Below are positions 35,940 to 43,126 of a stretch of DNA of 49,002 bases, in pieces. The stretch is from Bacteriovoracaceae bacterium (GTDB taxonomy: Bacteria > Bdellovibrionota > Bacteriovoracia > Bacteriovoracales > Bacteriovoracaceae), in NCBI GenBank assembly GCA_947446575.1, contig CANFHC010000026.1, positions 1-49,002 of the forward strand, given 5' to 3'. A program made the position numbers and the translations under genes. The notes beneath the pieces were generated by a model. The model saw only the letters and a list, made by a program, of their open reading frames with translations, was not told the DNA's origin and made no database searches. Each line of letters starts with the position of its first letter. The first letter of the stretch is position 1.

Positions 35940-37292
35940 TCAGGATTTTAAGAACAAGTTTTTTAATACATTAAAAGATTCTTTGAAATTCCCTTTATTA
36001 TATTCTGCTTCTTCAAATGAATAAAAGATCATATTAAAGTCTGCTTTATCTTCATATTTCAAAATATATTTAGCCAACATTCCACTAAGAATAAATAAAG
36101 CACTGAGAGGACTAATCTGCAAATAATTTAACTTTCGCGGAAAGCCTTGTCCTCCGGGCATCTCGTGCTGTTCCAAAATTATTTTTTCAACATCTGATGT
36201 GCTGATTTTTAATTGCGATAGGATTTCCAAAGATCGATGTGGATGGTTCAAGTAATTCTCTATTGCTTTAGTCGTTAATGTCTGTTTTTTATTCATAAAG
36301 TCAGAATAATTGGTAATCATCATCACATCTATTGAATCCAATGCGATATTCTGAAAAAAGCAAGCAGTCACTAATTTATCGAGGACAGTTTCATTAAGCC
36401 AAGAAATTTTTGAAGAGAGAAGCCCACAAATAGTCGAATGAGCGACATAAATTCTAGAAGGATAATCTCCCGTTAAATTTAGTCGTTTCCAAAAGTTTTC
36501 TATTTTGTCGTTTTTGATTAATTCTTTTACAGTATTTTGAATTGAATCTTTGGCAATACTAACGAGCTCTTGTGAGAATCCATATATTTTTAACAAAGAC
36601 GTAACTTGAGAATGGATTTCAAGCATTCGGATATCAATTGGTTTTTTACTATCATTAATGATTTTGACGAGGGCAGAGTTAACAACTTTGATTAAATCAG
36701 CTTCATGCTTACCCCTTGGCGCATAAAGCTGATACACATTTTTATGAACATATTTTTCTAAATCCTGTTCACCAAAAACTTCTCCTTCTCGTAAGCATTT
36801 TAAAAACTTTTGTTCTGACAAGGAAAGATAAATATCACAAGGCATCTCACTGATCAAAAATAAAAGATTAATCATGATTGGAACATATTCTGATTGAGTT
36901 GAAGAGATGGCTTCCGAGTTAACTTGAAAATCTTTAGCGATTAACTGCGATAATTTGTTGATACCTGATTCTATATCCGGCTTAGTAATACTGAAATAGA
37001 TTTTATCTTTTTGATAGTCATTGGGCATGTCTTCTGGAGCAACTGATGAACAAAGCACGAACTTCGTTATTTTTTGAGCTTTTTGGATAAACCTTAAAAC
37101 GTCGCTTCCATTGCCGTTAGGCATGTTGTGATCGCAAATACAGAGATCAAAATCTTCTTTTTTTAGCAACTCAATGGCCTCAGCACCAGCTATGGAGGTG
37201 CTGAGACTGGTACGCATTTTAAATTTGCTTTCAATAAAGAACGTTATTATCTCAATGATATCAACGTCGTCATCTACTATTAAAATTTTCAT
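35940..37292 (-). CDS. Response regulator with degenerate HD-GYP output domain
   Basis: The 450 residues have a receiver domain (1-120) with the acidic triad MKILIVDDDVD, phospho-acceptor Asp54 in CDHNMPNG and Lys104. Residues 140-200 carry MPCDIYLSLSEQKFLKCL, matching the N-terminal domain of the HD-GYP protein at 28628-29575. The C-terminal HD-GYP fold is worn: His-Asp is replaced by Gln314-Asn315, the second pair reads QHE (375-377), GYP is GFP (383-385), and the late metal Asp is lost. His285 and His350 remain. It probably cannot hydrolyse c-di-GMP and may act as a binding or partner protein. Confidence 0.85.
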   Translation of the reverse strand: MKILIVDDDVDIIEIITFFIESKFKMRTSLSTSIAGAEAIELLKKEDFDLCICDHNMPNGNGSDVLRFIQKAQKITKFVLCSSVAPEDMPNDYQKDKIYFSITKPDIESGINKLSQLIAKDFQVNSEAISSTQSEYVPIMINLLFLISEMPCDIYLSLSEQKFLKCLREGEVFGEQDLEKYVHKNVYQLYAPRGKHEADLIKVVNSALVKIINDSKKPIDIRMLEIHSQVTSLLKIYGFSQELVSIAKDSIQNTVKELIKNDKIENFWKRLNLTGDYPSRIYVAHSTICGLLSSKISWLNETVLDKLVTACFFQNIALDSIDVMMITNYSDFMNKKQTLTTKAIENYLNHPHRSLEILSQLKISTSDVEKIILEQHEMPGGQGFPRKLNYLQISPLSALFILSGMLAKYILKYEDKADFNMIFYSFEEAEYNKGNFKESFNVLKNLFLKS

Positions 37293-37471
37293 TTTTTAAA
37301 ACTTTTATTGGAGTTTATGAATTACTCACTTATCGGTTAGGTTCTAGAAAAACTTCAACAAACTTATTGAAATCACAAAAATAGGGTATATCTTCATTTA
37401 AAATTAGCGCTTAAGATTGATATTTAACTAAAAAAACAGTCTTTATTGGTTACTCGAGAGGCGTTGTTCTA

Positions 37472-37498
37472 ATTGTTCCCATGGTCACAGTGAACAAT
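37472..37498. repeat. Inverted repeat after an SGNH-like gene
   Basis: ATTGTTC and GAACAAT arms (7 bp) are separated by 13 nt. It lies 18 bp beyond the 3' end of the minus-strand SGNH gene, with no T run. GAGGCGTTGTTC just before it resembles the left block of the dispersed element. Confidence 0.3.
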
Positions 37499-37515
37499 CT
37501 TTAATTGATAAGTCC

Positions 37516-39288
37516 TCAGGGGGATTGGATGAAGTGAGTCTCTTTTAAATATTTAAGTATTCTAGCAGCTACAATCTGATGACCTTCTGGGCTGAAATGA
37601 TCATCACTTGATCCTTTATAGCGCCCTTGCAAATACATAAAATCACGCTTCAACAAATCAGGATACTGGAGCAGAATTTCGTTAAAGTGGTCTATTAAGT
37701 CAACTTTTAATTCTTTGGCAACTTCCCTTATCGGGTCATTTTCTCCTTTATTAAAATTAGAGTTTCTTAATGGGGGATAGGTTTGAAGAACTACTTTGAC
37801 TCCCATAGAATTAAAAAAATTAACAATCAAAGCAATGTCGTAGTGTCTCCAGTTTTGGATAGCTTCAATTGAGGGATGGTAAAAAGGTGAAAGGTTCTCG
37901 ATTAGGCCTAAGCTTTGAAGCCGCTTTAATTTATCTTGCAAAGTAAGCTGCATTTTTTTACTGCATAAATAAAATTTAGAGTCGAGTTCATCTTTAAAGC
38001 TATAAATTTGGTTAAAGGGATCTTCTTCTATTGCATGATAAAGCGTAAGGCATGCAAGGTCCTCCTCTCCGACATACCTAAGAGCATTGGCTCCTATTGA
38101 ATATATACGTGAACGATCTATAAGATATGAGTGATTGGCAAAGAGGTTTATTAATTCTTGTTTATCTTTTATAAAAGATTCTTCAGAAGTAAATTGTTTG
38201 AAGGTTTTTGATAACTCGATGGCATTTCTGATTGTTAGCAATTTTTGTATAACCGGAATTGATTTTATGAAGCTTAATTGATTCTTTAAGTAACTCATCC
38301 ATTGTTGTTGATAAGATGGATCTATGGCAATTTCTTTTTGATAAAAAAAATATAAGGGATTAGTTGCCTTTAATTTATTTTTTTCTGAAGAGTTTGAGAG
38401 AAATTGTCTTTCGATAAATAGATTTTTATTTTGTTTAAAGTTTAAAAAAGCAAAATCGACCAATGAGCCTTTGGATGCTTTAAAAAACAAATAAAGATTA
38501 ATGGCCCTCTCTGAAAGTTCATTGTAGCACTTTCCGTAACAAGTCAGTTGGTTTAAATCTTCAATGTAGTACTCTAAAGGGTATTTAAGATTAAGGGCAA
38601 GAGAGATTCGTGTTTCGCGCAAACTAATATTTCCAGGGTGTTTTTGAAGAATCTCTTTTGATGTTTGAAAGAACGTTATAAGCTCCTCTTCAGAGGCAAA
38701 TTCGCGGTAATCTTTTTTGATGCTTCCATCAATATTTCTAATTTTTTTAAGCAAATGAAAAGCAAAATTAGGATCTGAAAGCATTGAGTTTTGATTAATC
38801 AATTTATTGTCCTTTAATTGATATAAAGAATAGGAAATAAATGAAAATATTCTTGAATGCTTTAAGAATATTGAAACAAAAGAGCTTTTTTGATCATTAA
38901 CAATTGAAGGATTGTTCGTAAACTGATTGTATCCATAAAAGTTCCAGGCATTAGGTTGTCCAATCATTAAAAAAACTATTTTTGGATTGAAATTAATCAG
39001 AGAATTTAATTGCTCTTTAATGAGGGACGTATTGAGACTGTAGTCAGAGAAATTAATTATGTTATATAAGTGACCAATGTTTTTCTCAACTATCTTTGAA
39101 TAGATTTGATCTTTTTGAACGAGCGGCCCGGCGGTATATGAATTTCCAATAATTAAAATAGACTTATGATTTTTGCCAATGACTCCATTCTCGTTACGAG
39201 TACGCAATATTGAGAATAGGCCTAAACTCATCTCTCCCAAAGCAAAAAAGAAAATAAAACCTATGAGGAATGCGAGAGTTTTTTTCAT
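37516..39288 (-). CDS. Long SGNH-hydrolase-like exported protein, paralogue 1
   Basis: A 590-residue protein with an N-terminal signal anchor (MKKTLAFLIGFIFFFALGEM). An SGNH fold is split by a long insertion. The nucleophile block ILIIGNSYTAGP (Ser50) and the block VFLMIGQPNAWNFYG (Asn) come first. Then about 300 residues of helical, repeat-like sequence follow, with paired Cys (LTCYGKCYNEL; LACLTLYHAI). The late block DDHFSPEGHQIVA (Asp, His) comes near residue 570. It would face the periplasm as an esterase or O-acetyl transferase/esterase, as in AlgX/DltD-like enzymes. It is a close paralogue of the 43127-44905 protein. Confidence 0.8.
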   Translation of the reverse strand: MKKTLAFLIGFIFFFALGEMSLGLFSILRTRNENGVIGKNHKSILIIGNSYTAGPLVQKDQIYSKIVEKNIGHLYNIINFSDYSLNTSLIKEQLNSLINFNPKIVFLMIGQPNAWNFYGYNQFTNNPSIVNDQKSSFVSIFLKHSRIFSFISYSLYQLKDNKLINQNSMLSDPNFAFHLLKKIRNIDGSIKKDYREFASEEELITFFQTSKEILQKHPGNISLRETRISLALNLKYPLEYYIEDLNQLTCYGKCYNELSERAINLYLFFKASKGSLVDFAFLNFKQNKNLFIERQFLSNSSEKNKLKATNPLYFFYQKEIAIDPSYQQQWMSYLKNQLSFIKSIPVIQKLLTIRNAIELSKTFKQFTSEESFIKDKQELINLFANHSYLIDRSRIYSIGANALRYVGEEDLACLTLYHAIEEDPFNQIYSFKDELDSKFYLCSKKMQLTLQDKLKRLQSLGLIENLSPFYHPSIEAIQNWRHYDIALIVNFFNSMGVKVVLQTYPPLRNSNFNKGENDPIREVAKELKVDLIDHFNEILLQYPDLLKRDFMYLQGRYKGSSDDHFSPEGHQIVAARILKYLKETHFIQSP

Positions 39289-39420
39289 GTTTTACTAAGC
39301 GAGAAGGACAAAATGGTCAAATTTTTTTACATTTTTTGAGATTAATTTTTTATTAAAAAATTGTAACAACCAATAAGTCAAAAAGCAATTTCGTGAACTT
39401 GACGTGCACGAATTTTTTAC

Positions 39421-39490
39421 AAGAGGGGGAAGTTCAGTATTTCCAAAAATGTCGATGAGTGTTCTAGTTTCACCTAGAGTACTTGAGGGA
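39421..39490. repeat. Dispersed intergenic element, copy E
   Basis: The middle and right blocks are well kept: AGAGGGGGAAGTTC, then AGTATTTCCAAAAATG (39436-39451, identical to copy B), then GTTCTAGTTTCACCTAGAGT. The left block is lost. It lies between the divergent SGNH-like and radical-SAM genes. A 71-codon ORF across it is not taken as a gene. Confidence 0.6.
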
Positions 39491-39622
39491 TGTGATTTTT
39501 GTTTCACTTTTTGGTATCACCAGACAAATGAAGAGCGATTTGTTGAGATTCTTTTTTTTTGTGACTCGCAACAAATGACAGATCTCACAATTTTTAAAGA
39601 CTCTCAAATGAATAATTAAATA

Positions 39623-39652
39623 TTGCAAGTCGCTCTTGCTCAATTATATAAT
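39623..39652 (+). promoter_or_regulatory. Promoter giving a leaderless radical-SAM mRNA
   Basis: TTGCAA (39623-39628), an 18-nt spacer and a perfect TATAAT (39647-39652) end 6 nt before ATG 39659. The +1 would be at or next to the A of the start codon. No Shine-Dalgarno is present, which fits leaderless translation. Confidence 0.6.
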
Positions 39653-39658
39653 AAAGCT

Positions 39659-41050
39659 ATGTACTACCTAGAGATAAGAGATATTCCAGAGACTATTAAT
39701 AATTTAATTCAAAAAGATGAGTTTGTTTTTTTAGAATATGATAATTCCCATTTTTGGGATCCTGATTTGAAGTCCATAGAGCATATTTCCAATATTTCTA
39801 CCCTGACCTCTCGTTTTTTTGTATACATGAATTTAAAAGATGAAAAAGTTTACTTAGAAAACCCTGTTTATAATATTCCCTCGGTAAGATGGATAGGGGT
39901 TCCAATTGAAGTGGGCTCAGGGGATAAATTAAGTGCGGCGAGAATTTATTCTAATATTGATGAAAAAAGTATTAAGCAATTTGAGCTCTACAAAGAAATT
40001 ATCCAGAAAGAATCGGTCATTCCTGTCTTTAAACCTACCTTAAATAGATATCAGTTGGGGCCTACCTTGCTGAAATTTTTTCAATCTTATAATTTGGATT
40101 TTGCTTTCATCCATCCTGTCACTGATAAAAAAGATGAAATGGTCCTCATTATTCGTGAAGCTTTTGAATATCTTCGCCTAAGGGGTTTTAGAAAACATAT
40201 CTACTTCACTTATAATTTAGATTTTGACATGTGGAATGCGAAAACTTTTAATACTTTTTCTGGATTAAAAAGCGTTCATATGGATCTCTCTAATAAGTGC
40301 ACCCATTCATGTGTTTTTTGTGGATTATGGGGACCTGATTTCATTGATGCCCTAAGGGCGCAAGAAGGTGGAGTTCTTACCCCTGGCACAAAAAAATTCA
40401 TGAATCAACAAATCTCATTCGATCGTGCTCTCGCCATTATCCAGAGTGTTCCGGAGACCACAAATAATGTTCAGTTAGGTGGTGCTGGAGATCCTCTGAC
40501 TCATCCTAATTGGCTTGAGATCATTACGGCCTGGAGAACGAGAGGATTTGAGACGGAAGTTCTTTCTAATTTTGAGTATCCTAGTTTTTTGCAATTAGAG
40601 GCCCTCCACGCTCTGGCGCGTGGTAAAGCTCGCTTAGCTTTTTATGTTAATATTTCAGCTGCGACTCCTGAAACTTATACTTTAGTTAGACCTCGCCAAA
40701 GCAATGAGACTTTTGACAAAGTTATTTTGAACCTCGCTTATATGAGAGGATTGGAGCAAAGGGATGGCTTTGGAGTAAAATTCACTCTAATTCATATTAT
40801 TAATTCCTTAAACTATCACGAACTTGTTAAAATGGTTGAGCTCTCTTACACCCTCCGTTCTGGTGTTTGGTTGAAGCCATTAGAAATTCATAATGATATT
40901 CATCGTAAATATTCAATTCCCAAAGACAAGTATGATGAATACAAAGAATATATTAAATTGGCCTTAGAAAAAGTAGATCAATTAAATGTGAAAATGCATG
41001 GTAGAGAATTTCTGGAGGCCATAATCAACAGTCAATCGATAGAGAGTTAG
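39659..41050 (+). CDS. Radical SAM protein lacking its own SPASM domain
   Basis: The 463-residue product has an unrecognised N-terminal region of about 205 residues, then a radical SAM core. The cluster motif is CTHSCVFC (Cys214, 218, 221), followed by VQLGGAGDPLTHPNW (the GGE-like SAM-binding strand), LSNFEYP and YVNISAATPETYTLVRP. The core organisation is that of SPASM/peptide-modifying enzymes. It ends 25 residues after the barrel with no Cys-rich C-terminal domain. A separate SPASM-only gene lies at 42427-42885. The start was set at ATG 39659, which coincides with the predicted +1; an in-frame TTG at 39623 lies in the -35 box. Confidence 0.85.
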   Translation: MYYLEIRDIPETINNLIQKDEFVFLEYDNSHFWDPDLKSIEHISNISTLTSRFFVYMNLKDEKVYLENPVYNIPSVRWIGVPIEVGSGDKLSAARIYSNIDEKSIKQFELYKEIIQKESVIPVFKPTLNRYQLGPTLLKFFQSYNLDFAFIHPVTDKKDEMVLIIREAFEYLRLRGFRKHIYFTYNLDFDMWNAKTFNTFSGLKSVHMDLSNKCTHSCVFCGLWGPDFIDALRAQEGGVLTPGTKKFMNQQISFDRALAIIQSVPETTNNVQLGGAGDPLTHPNWLEIITAWRTRGFETEVLSNFEYPSFLQLEALHALARGKARLAFYVNISAATPETYTLVRPRQSNETFDKVILNLAYMRGLEQRDGFGVKFTLIHIINSLNYHELVKMVELSYTLRSGVWLKPLEIHNDIHRKYSIPKDKYDEYKEYIKLALEKVDQLNVKMHGREFLEAIINSQSIES

Positions 41051-41173
41051 AAGAGTGATTTTGACTTTTTTATAGATGAAGAGTTTCTTGAAATTATTTT
41101 GCTAAACAAAATGAATTCGATGCCGAATTTATTTTCTCTTTCCTCACCTGATAATCTTTTCTTGTATCGTATG

Positions 41174-42427
41174 TTAATTTTTATTCTTATTTTTAGTTTC
41201 GCAGAAGTAATAATTGCCATGATTATCATAAAAGATTAAGTCGTGAACTTTTCTTTCATGGCTGTACATTTTACTGATTGCTGAAAACTCTTTGTCTTTT
41301 AAGAAACTTAGTTCCTCTGAAATATCAACAAAGTGATCACCAACCTTCGTTACAAGTGTAAAGTTATATTCTTTTTTGACAAAATTCTTAAGCCCTCGCG
41401 ACTTTAGGCACAGAAGTGAGTCGGGATCTTGCCCACCCGAATTAAGGATAACATCTTCAACTCTGTAGAACCAACTATCCGTTTCAGAAATAAGTGGGCC
41501 TTTATTGTCAAAATGAGAAAATTTTCCATTTTCTTTTTGAAGATAAAGCTCAACGATTCCATGTTGTACCGAAGCGTCGTGATAGAGAGCAAGAAGGTGA
41601 TCGTGTTGGTCACCTGAAAATCGAATAGATTTCATTTCGATACAGGCCCAATTATCTCCGCCTCTTCGCTGTGGGAGTGTTTCAATATTTTCTTTAAGAA
41701 AGAAGCCATTGCCATCATTTTTTAAAACTAAATCATTTGGACTAAAAAAATCATCACCCTGTGATCCGAGAGCAAGATGGAGCTTTCCTTCAAAGTCTCT
41801 AAATTTGGTGCCTGAAAGTGGTTTGAAGTTTAGCTCTTCAATGAGATGAGGAATTCTTTCAAGATTTCGAGAAAGTTTGTTATTAGAAAAGCTCAGGAGA
41901 GCAGGAAGTTTTGTATCCATCAAATCAAATATGACCAGTTCTGGTACCCCATCTCCATCCCAATCACCAGAGCATCCAGCAAAAGTATTACCAAGCGGGT
42001 AGTCGATAAAATCAGGGATTTCTACAAAAGAGTCTCCATCACTTTTAAAAAAGACATTTTTTGCTCCTGGAAATGGACTTTGATCAAAACCGTGATCAAA
42101 GACAACTAAATCCAAATAGTCCTTGCTTGTGAAATGATCTTGAAGATAATTTCTTGCATGAACAAAGCCTCGGTCAAATTCAAAAAATTTTTTTTTCATT
42201 ACTAAACGATTACTTTTTGAATGAAAGCTTGAATGAAAAACAGGCCAGAATCTATTTTCTAAAGGGAGTTTCAAAGAGGTTAATAAGAATGTTTCCTCTG
42301 CCTTTTCCTGAGTTTTGACTCGATAAAGATCATGAAGATCTCTCTCTTCTAGATTATTGAGAAAAAGATAAATTTTAAATTGTTCTGTCTCTCCACAGAA
42401 AAATTTTTTATCATTAAATAAATCCAT
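41174..42427 (-). CDS. Cytoplasmic FG-GAP/VCBS-like beta-propeller protein
   Basis: A 417-residue beta-rich protein. Repeated blade motifs include VVFDHGFDQSPFPGAKNVFF and GDWDGDGVPELVIFD, a calcium-loop D-x-D-G-D-G. LALGSQGDDFF and LLALYHDASVQHGIVELYL follow, then LIFYDNHGN at the end. No signal peptide is present, unlike most FG-GAP proteins and unlike its paralogue at 46179-47516. Its ATG overlaps the stop of the SPASM-only gene (TAATG), so the two are co-translated and probably act together. The role may be a substrate or scaffold for the radical-SAM/SPASM pair; that is inference. Confidence 0.75.
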   Translation of the reverse strand: MDLFNDKKFFCGETEQFKIYLFLNNLEERDLHDLYRVKTQEKAEETFLLTSLKLPLENRFWPVFHSSFHSKSNRLVMKKKFFEFDRGFVHARNYLQDHFTSKDYLDLVVFDHGFDQSPFPGAKNVFFKSDGDSFVEIPDFIDYPLGNTFAGCSGDWDGDGVPELVIFDLMDTKLPALLSFSNNKLSRNLERIPHLIEELNFKPLSGTKFRDFEGKLHLALGSQGDDFFSPNDLVLKNDGNGFFLKENIETLPQRRGGDNWACIEMKSIRFSGDQHDHLLALYHDASVQHGIVELYLQKENGKFSHFDNKGPLISETDSWFYRVEDVILNSGGQDPDSLLCLKSRGLKNFVKKEYNFTLVTKVGDHFVDISEELSFLKDKEFSAISKMYSHERKVHDLIFYDNHGNYYFCETKNKNKN

Positions 42428-42885
42428 TACTTTTTCGAATCTTCCTTCTTAATAAATAAATTATCTGCTGAGTCTTCCCATTTTTTATTTAAATTATCTG
42501 CAAATCCTTTATTGAGTGGGATGTGAGGGCAAATTTGACAGAAGGAAAATTCAGCATCGTGCAAATGGAATTTCTTTTTGTGGATACTTAAAAATTTTGC
42601 TCGCCAAGCATTGTATTCAGCAGAGTGCCAGATATTGTCGAAATCTGTTTCATTAATATTGCCTAGTGAAAAAGGAGAGACACAGCAAGGCTTGACTGAA
42701 CCATCCACTTCAAAGCGGGTATAGCTAAAACCAATGGTGCAGGGAATTTGTTGCATTAGCTCAGCAGGATAATCACCATTGATGGCCCCTGTCTGCACAG
42801 TGGGTGCTTCAGGAGGGGATTCAGTGAGTGAGGCATCTGAAATTTCTAACGATTCTATTTCTAAATTATTGTCTTCTATTTTCAT
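42427..42885 (-). CDS. Stand-alone SPASM-domain protein
   Basis: The 152 residues match the SPASM Cys-rich domain that normally forms the C-terminus of radical SAM enzymes: IPCTIGFSYTRFEVDGSVKP then CC, LGNINETDFDNIWHSAEYNA, and CQICPH. These Cys would hold auxiliary 4Fe-4S clusters. There is no radical SAM barrel. The first 40 residues are acidic and Pro/Thr-rich. The gene is translationally coupled (TAATG) to the FG-GAP gene, and the nearby radical SAM protein (39659-41050) lacks exactly this domain. A split enzyme is the likely meaning. Confidence 0.85.
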   Translation of the reverse strand: MKIEDNNLEIESLEISDASLTESPPEAPTVQTGAINGDYPAELMQQIPCTIGFSYTRFEVDGSVKPCCVSPFSLGNINETDFDNIWHSAEYNAWRAKFLSIHKKKFHLHDAEFSFCQICPHIPLNKGFADNLNKKWEDSADNLFIKKEDSKK

Positions 42886-42966
42886 TAATAAAGTTTATCC
42901 AAAAAGTGCTAAAAAAAGTATCTAAATAATTAACTTCATTTCATAGTAGCCAAAATTTTTAAAAAA

Positions 42967-43108
42967 TGCCGTTAAAAAATTATCAGAGTCCTCCGGTAGC
43001 GTTCCAATAAATTAGAACAATACAAATTCGCTCGATTAGTTAAGCTGCCCATATTATTTTGATCGGATTGCTTTTCTGCGAATGCTTTGTCATTTTTAGG
43101 TCAGGATT
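42967..43108. repeat. Dispersed intergenic element, copy F
   Basis: The left block (GTTAAAAAATTATCAGAGTC, then GGTAGCGTTCC, 42971-43003) and a short right block (TTTTTAGGTCAGGATTA, about 43093-43109) are separated by about 90 bp of other sequence. It lies between the SPASM gene and SGNH paralogue 2. Confidence 0.5.
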
Positions 43109-43126
43109 AAATATGATGCTATTGGA

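Noticed and set aside
39404-39619. 71-codon plus-strand ORF
   Set aside because: It covers repeat copy E; the other copies do not keep this frame open, and composition is not protein-like.
21175-43108. Dispersed element as a c-di-GMP-I (GEMM) riboswitch
   Set aside because: The hallmark GCAAACC and GGGACGCAAAGC-type segments are absent from all copies.
21175-43108. Dispersed element as a CRISPR array or insertion sequence
   Set aside because: Copies are kilobases apart, degenerate, without regular spacers, terminal inverted repeats or a transposase gene.
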